From: Thermoleophilia bacterium
GTDB taxonomy: Bacteria > Actinomycetota > Thermoleophilia > Miltoncostaeales > Miltoncostaeaceae
Reading direction: 5' to 3'
Length of the DNA: 8,590 nucleotides
Assembly: GCA_017882555.1 (NCBI GenBank)
Contig: JADGPH010000170.1
Location: 1 to 8,590, forward strand
Shown one piece after another: positions 6,122-8,590 of the stretch (the stretch's first letter is position 1; every line of letters starts with the position of its first letter). Both the position numbers and the translations under genes were made by a program. The notes below the pieces were generated by a model. It had not been told where the DNA came from. It searched no databases and saw nothing but the letters and a program-made list of their open reading frames with translations.

Positions 6122-7483
6122 ATGAAGCTACTGGTCGCAAATCGTGGAGAAATCGCGGTGCGGGTCATTCGGACTGCGCGCGAATTTGAGATCCCGACGG
6201 TCGCCGTGTACTCGACCGCCGATGCCGCGTCGCTCGCCGTCCAGCTTGCCGACGAGGCGGTGTGCATCGGTCCGCCGCCGGCCAACCAGAGCTACCTGCG
6301 CATGGCCAATGTGATCGCAGCGGGTGAGATCACCGGTTGCACCCACGTGCATCCCGGGTACGGCTTCCTCGCAGAGAACGCATCATTTGCCCGGGCGTGC
6401 GCGGACTCCGGGCTCGTGTTCGTGGGTCCGTCTCCTGAGGTGATGGAGCGGATGGGCGACAAAGTCCAAGCCAAACAGGCGGCTCGTGAGGCGGGTCTCC
6501 CGGTCCTGGAAGGCTCCGATGGCGCCGTCTCGGGCCTCGCGGAGGCGATTGCCGCAGCGGAGAAAGCGGGTTTCCCCGTCCTGCTCAAAGCTGCTGCGGG
6601 TGGCGGCGGACGCGGGATGCGCCGCGTCGAGTCGAGTGCTGAACTCCCAGCAGCATTCGACATCGCGCAGCGTGAGGCCATCGCCGCGTTCGGGGACGGT
6701 GGCCTGTACGTCGAACGACTCCTCGAGGGCGCGCGCCACGTCGAGGTCCAGGTCCTTGCGGACGGTTTGGGCGGTGTGCTCGTGGCCGGCGATCGCGAGT
6801 GTTCGATCCAGCGGCGCCACCAGAAGCTGCTTGAAGAGGCACCGGCGCAGCACTTGCCCGATGCGACGCGCACGGCGATGCATGGGGCGTGTGCGCGCGC
6901 GGCGCGGGCATGGGGCTACAAGAGCGCGGGAACCTTCGAGTTTCTCGTCGACGCGCGCGGTGACTTTTTCTTCTTGGAGCTCAACGCGCGGTTGCAGGTC
7001 GAGCATCCGGTCACCGAACTCGTCTCCGGGTTGGATCTGGTCGCCGAGCAACTCCGTGTCGCACAGGGTCAGGTGCTGTCCCGGACCGGTGTGGTGGCTC
7101 CAAACGGGCACGCGATCGAGGTGCGCATCAATGCCGAGGACCCATCGTTGGAGTTTCGACCGAGCGCCGGTCGGTTGCGCGAGTTTCGGATGCCCGGTGG
7201 ACCTGGCGTGCGCCTGGATACCTTCTGTGCGCCCGGGGTGAGTATTCCGCCGAACTACGACTCGTTGCTTGCCAAGCTGTGCGTTTGGGGGCTCGATCGC
7301 GCGCGCGCGGTCGCGCGCCTGCGCGGGGCGTTGGCCGAGGCTGATGTGCAGGGTGTCCCGACGACGTTGCCGCTGTTCCGCGACATCGTTCGCGAGTCAT
7401 CGTTTATCGAGGGTCGATACACCACGGCCTACCTCGTCGAGCGCGGAGGCGAACTCCCCTCGCTCGACACTGGAGCGGTGTGA
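6122..7483 (+). CDS. accC: Biotin carboxylase subunit of acetyl-/acyl-CoA carboxylase
   Basis: AccC carboxylates the biotin of its carrier protein using ATP and bicarbonate, the first half-reaction of malonyl-CoA formation. The 453 residues match the usual ~450 of a free-standing subunit. In order: N-terminal VANRGEIAVRVIR (5-17), HPGYGFLAEN (77-86), ATP-grasp lysine K156 with the glycine-rich loop AAAGGGGRGM, SIQRRHQKLLEEAP (228-241, K235), Mg-binding E273 and E286, catalytic R290, E294 in RLQVEHPVTE, and R335 in EVRINAED (RINAED 335-340). All of these catalytic positions are intact. The ATG at 6122 lies 9 nt after the TAA of the preceding gene; that TAA is in the same frame, so the start cannot lie further upstream. 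No Shine-Dalgarno is visible. The natural partner is the biotinyl domain encoded immediately upstream; no carboxyltransferase subunit is in the window. The stop overlaps nusB (GTGA). Confidence 0.97.
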   Translation: MKLLVANRGEIAVRVIRTAREFEIPTVAVYSTADAASLAVQLADEAVCIGPPPANQSYLRMANVIAAGEITGCTHVHPGYGFLAENASFARACADSGLVFVGPSPEVMERMGDKVQAKQAAREAGLPVLEGSDGAVSGLAEAIAAAEKAGFPVLLKAAAGGGGRGMRRVESSAELPAAFDIAQREAIAAFGDGGLYVERLLEGARHVEVQVLADGLGGVLVAGDRECSIQRRHQKLLEEAPAQHLPDATRTAMHGACARAARAWGYKSAGTFEFLVDARGDFFFLELNARLQVEHPVTELVSGLDLVAEQLRVAQGQVLSRTGVVAPNGHAIEVRINAEDPSLEFRPSAGRLREFRMPGGPGVRLDTFCAPGVSIPPNYDSLLAKLCVWGLDRARAVARLRGALAEADVQGVPTTLPLFRDIVRESSFIEGRYTTAYLVERGGELPSLDTGAV

Positions 7484-7923
7484 CTGGGGCCGGCCGGACA
7501 CCCGGCCACGAGGGGCGTCGCGCGGGGCGCACCCAAGCCGTCGTGCTGCTGTATCAGCATGACCTCACCGACCTGGCGCTCGAGGAGTTGATTGACAATC
7601 TCGAACGCGATCGAGGGCGGCCGATCGACGATTTCACGAGGGCGCTCGTGGATGGTGTGTCGGTCGATCCGGCCTCACTGGATGCGATGATCAGCGCCGC
7701 GGCCGAAGGGTGGACCGCGGATCGACTTGCGCCGCTGGAGCGCAACATCCTGCGCGTTGCGGTCCACGAACTCTTGGATTGGCCGGAGATTCCTGCGGCG
7801 GTATCGATCAACGAGGCAGTTGAGCTCGCGAAGATCTACTGCGGTACCGAAGCCCCGCCGTTTATCAACGGGATTCTCGGTCGGATCGCCCGAGAGGTCC
7901 GCGCGCCGGAAGTCAGCGCGTGA
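7480..7923 (+). CDS. nusB: Transcription antitermination factor NusB
   Basis: NusB binds boxA RNA together with NusE (ribosomal protein S10) and takes part in antitermination on rRNA operons. The 147-residue all-helical protein shows the N-terminal RAGRTQAVVLLYQHDL (14-29), the central GWTADRLAPLERNILRVAVHEL (77-98) and the C-terminal block AVSINEAVELAKIY (107-120) with FINGILGRIARE (128-139), all typical of the family. The first ~13 residues are a Gly/Arg-rich extension without conserved sequence. The GTG start overlaps the accC stop and is preceded by GGAG at 7472-7475. nusB following efp/accB/accC is a recurring bacterial arrangement. No boxA-like element was identified in the window. Confidence 0.95.
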   Translation: MTGAGRTPGHEGRRAGRTQAVVLLYQHDLTDLALEELIDNLERDRGRPIDDFTRALVDGVSVDPASLDAMISAAAEGWTADRLAPLERNILRVAVHELLDWPEIPAAVSINEAVELAKIYCGTEAPPFINGILGRIAREVRAPEVSA

Positions 7924-8147
7924 CCGGTCCGGCGGGACCCCCCGAGATCCAGGCGGCGGTGGTGCGACTTGAGCAGATTGCGCGGCTGTTGGAGTCCGCA
8001 GACCACAGTCCCGAACAAATGCGCGATCTGGCCGACGAGGCGCTGGAGATCGCCCAACGGGTGTCCGGATTGCTTGCCGACGCGCTCAGCGGCGAATCAC
8101 AGACCCTGGACGCCGGACCGACTGGGGATGGGGCACCCGCGAACTAG
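7920..8147 (+). CDS. Small helical protein, possibly exonuclease VII small subunit-like
   Basis: A 75-residue protein that starts with GTG overlapping the nusB stop (GTGA). Residues about 9-55 look like two amphipathic helices: VVRLEQIARLLES, a short turn (ADHSPEQ), then MRDLADEALEIAQRVSGLLADAL. The pattern LE-I--LLES...S-E......AL-IA-R...L resembles XseB, which is also 60-85 residues long and forms exonuclease VII with XseA; in Firmicutes xseB lies near nusB. The match is by eye only, xseA is not in the window, and a generic short coiled-coil protein would look similar, so no symbol is given. The C-terminal ~20 residues are Gly/Pro/Ala-rich and probably disordered. Its overlap and codon usage like the neighbours make it a real gene. 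Its TAG stop interlocks with the stop of the convergent gene. Confidence 0.6.
   Translation: MTGPAGPPEIQAAVVRLEQIARLLESADHSPEQMRDLADEALEIAQRVSGLLADALSGESQTLDAGPTGDGAPAN
8144..8147. other. Interlocking stop codons of convergent genes (CTAG)
   Basis: The palindrome CTAG contains the TAG of the plus-strand 75-residue gene (8145-8147) and, on the other strand, the TAG of the EAL-like gene (8146-8144). The two genes therefore end tail to tail with a four-base overlap and no intergenic space. Any terminator must lie inside one of the coding regions; I saw no hairpin followed by a T-run on either side. Confidence 0.9.
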
Positions 8148-8590
8148 CGGGGCTTCATCCAGGTCAAGAGTTCGGCCAGCGGGACCGGTGAGCCGAGCAG
8201 GGCGCCCTGCGCGCGGTCGACGCCGAGGTTGCGGGCGGCATCGAACTGCTCCGCGCTCTGGATGCCCGTTGCCACTGTCACGAGTCCGAGTGCGCGTGCC
8301 AGGCTGACGATCGCGGACAGAGTCGCGCGGTCGTCTTCGTGTTCGGGTGCGCCGTGGCAGATCTCCGGAGCGATGCGCAGTTCTCCCACCCGCAGGGCGT
8401 GCAGTTGCGCGATGGCCTCAGGCCCCATCGACGCTTCGTCGACAGCGAGCGTCACGCCCATGTTGCGCAGCAACTGGAGGTTCTCGGCGGTCTGCCCGCC
8501 TTCGTTGTCGGGAGGGTGCGTAATCTCGAGTACGAGTCCGTCCGGACTGACGCCCGCGCTGGTCAGCACCTCGGCGATCCGCCTGGCGAA
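8144..8590 (-). CDS. EAL-domain protein, C-terminal part, catalytically degenerate (5' end outside window)
   Basis: The minus-strand frame is open from the window edge to the TAG at 8146-8144, giving 148 visible residues that match the second half of an EAL cyclic-di-GMP phosphodiesterase domain. Visible family landmarks, numbered from the edge: LVLEITH (19-25, usual LxLEITE), LAVDEASMG (48-56, usual LAxDDFGTG), LRIAPE (71-76, usual LKIDxx), LGLVTVATGIQ (usual LGLxVVAEGVE), and near the end AQGALLGSPVP (usual xQGYLFxxPxP). The second Asp of DDFGTG, the Lys and Asp of KID, and the Glu of AEGVE are all changed, so c-di-GMP hydrolysis is unlikely. It could be a c-di-GMP or protein-binding EAL remnant. 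The EAL motif itself and any GGDEF, PAS or membrane domain lie outside the window. A GTG at 8569-8567 is internal, since the frame continues upstream as FARRIAE. Confidence 0.85.
   Translation of the reverse strand, partial: FARRIAEVLTSAGVSPDGLVLEITHPPDNEGGQTAENLQLLRNMGVTLAVDEASMGPEAIAQLHALRVGELRIAPEICHGAPEHEDDRATLSAIVSLARALGLVTVATGIQSAEQFDAARNLGVDRAQGALLGSPVPLAELLTWMKPR

Noticed and set aside
7291..7325. Alternating CG tract with local self-complementarity in accC
   Set aside because: It encodes an ordinary Arg/Ala-rich helix (LDRARAVARLRGAL) of biotin carboxylase using GC-ending codons; the repeat is imperfect and explained by codon use.
7922..7937. Small hairpin (GGTCC...GGACC) at the end of nusB as a possible terminator
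   Set aside because: The stem is only 5 bp, has no T-run, and lies in the coding start of the next overlapping gene.

Overview
This high-GC window (roughly 65% by eye) carries ten closely packed plus-strand genes and, at the right edge, the 3' end of one convergent minus-strand gene. The order aroC-aroK-aroB-aroQ-pepQ-efp-(accB position)-accC-nusB is a conserved bacterial arrangement known from Actinomycetota and Firmicutes. The GC content, frequent GTG starts and four-base ATGA/GTGA overlaps favour a deep-branching actinomycete, possibly Thermoleophilia-like. That placement is an inference from gene order and composition, not a phylogeny.

Layout. 1-596: C-terminal half of chorismate synthase. 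608-2690: shikimate kinase, 3-dehydroquinate synthase and a type II 3-dehydroquinate dehydratase; with aroC these are four of the seven shikimate pathway steps. 2687-3790: an M24 (Xaa-Pro type) peptidase that contains a perfect 15-bp inverted repeat. 3810-4367: elongation factor P. 4364-6112: a 582-residue protein where a ~160-residue accB would normally sit. 6122-7483: biotin carboxylase AccC. 7480-7923: NusB. 7920-8147: a 75-residue protein resembling the exonuclease VII small subunit. 8144-8590 (minus): the C-terminal part of a degenerate EAL domain, whose stop codon interlocks with that of the 75-residue gene in a CTAG palindrome.

The most unusual object is the gene at 4364-6112. Its first ~430 residues have the full fold plan of an oxaloacetate decarboxylase alpha / pyruvate carboxylase B carboxyltransferase: TIM barrel, then PYC_OADA domain. 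Almost every catalytic residue I can align is replaced, including the carbamylated lysine, both metal-binding histidines, the pyruvate-binding arginine and the catalytic threonine. The last ~140 residues are a biotin carboxyl carrier of the acetyl-CoA carboxylase (AccB) type with an intact EAMK biotinylation motif. It looks like a dead carboxyltransferase fused in front of AccB, directly upstream of an intact AccC. No AccA/AccD-type carboxyltransferase is in the window.

The plus-strand genes probably form one long transcription unit: six of nine junctions are four-base overlaps and the others are gaps of 11, 19 and 9 nt. I see no clear promoter or rho-independent terminator anywhere. No RNA genes, insertion sequences, CRISPR arrays or phage genes were seen, and there is no gene-free stretch longer than about 20 bases.
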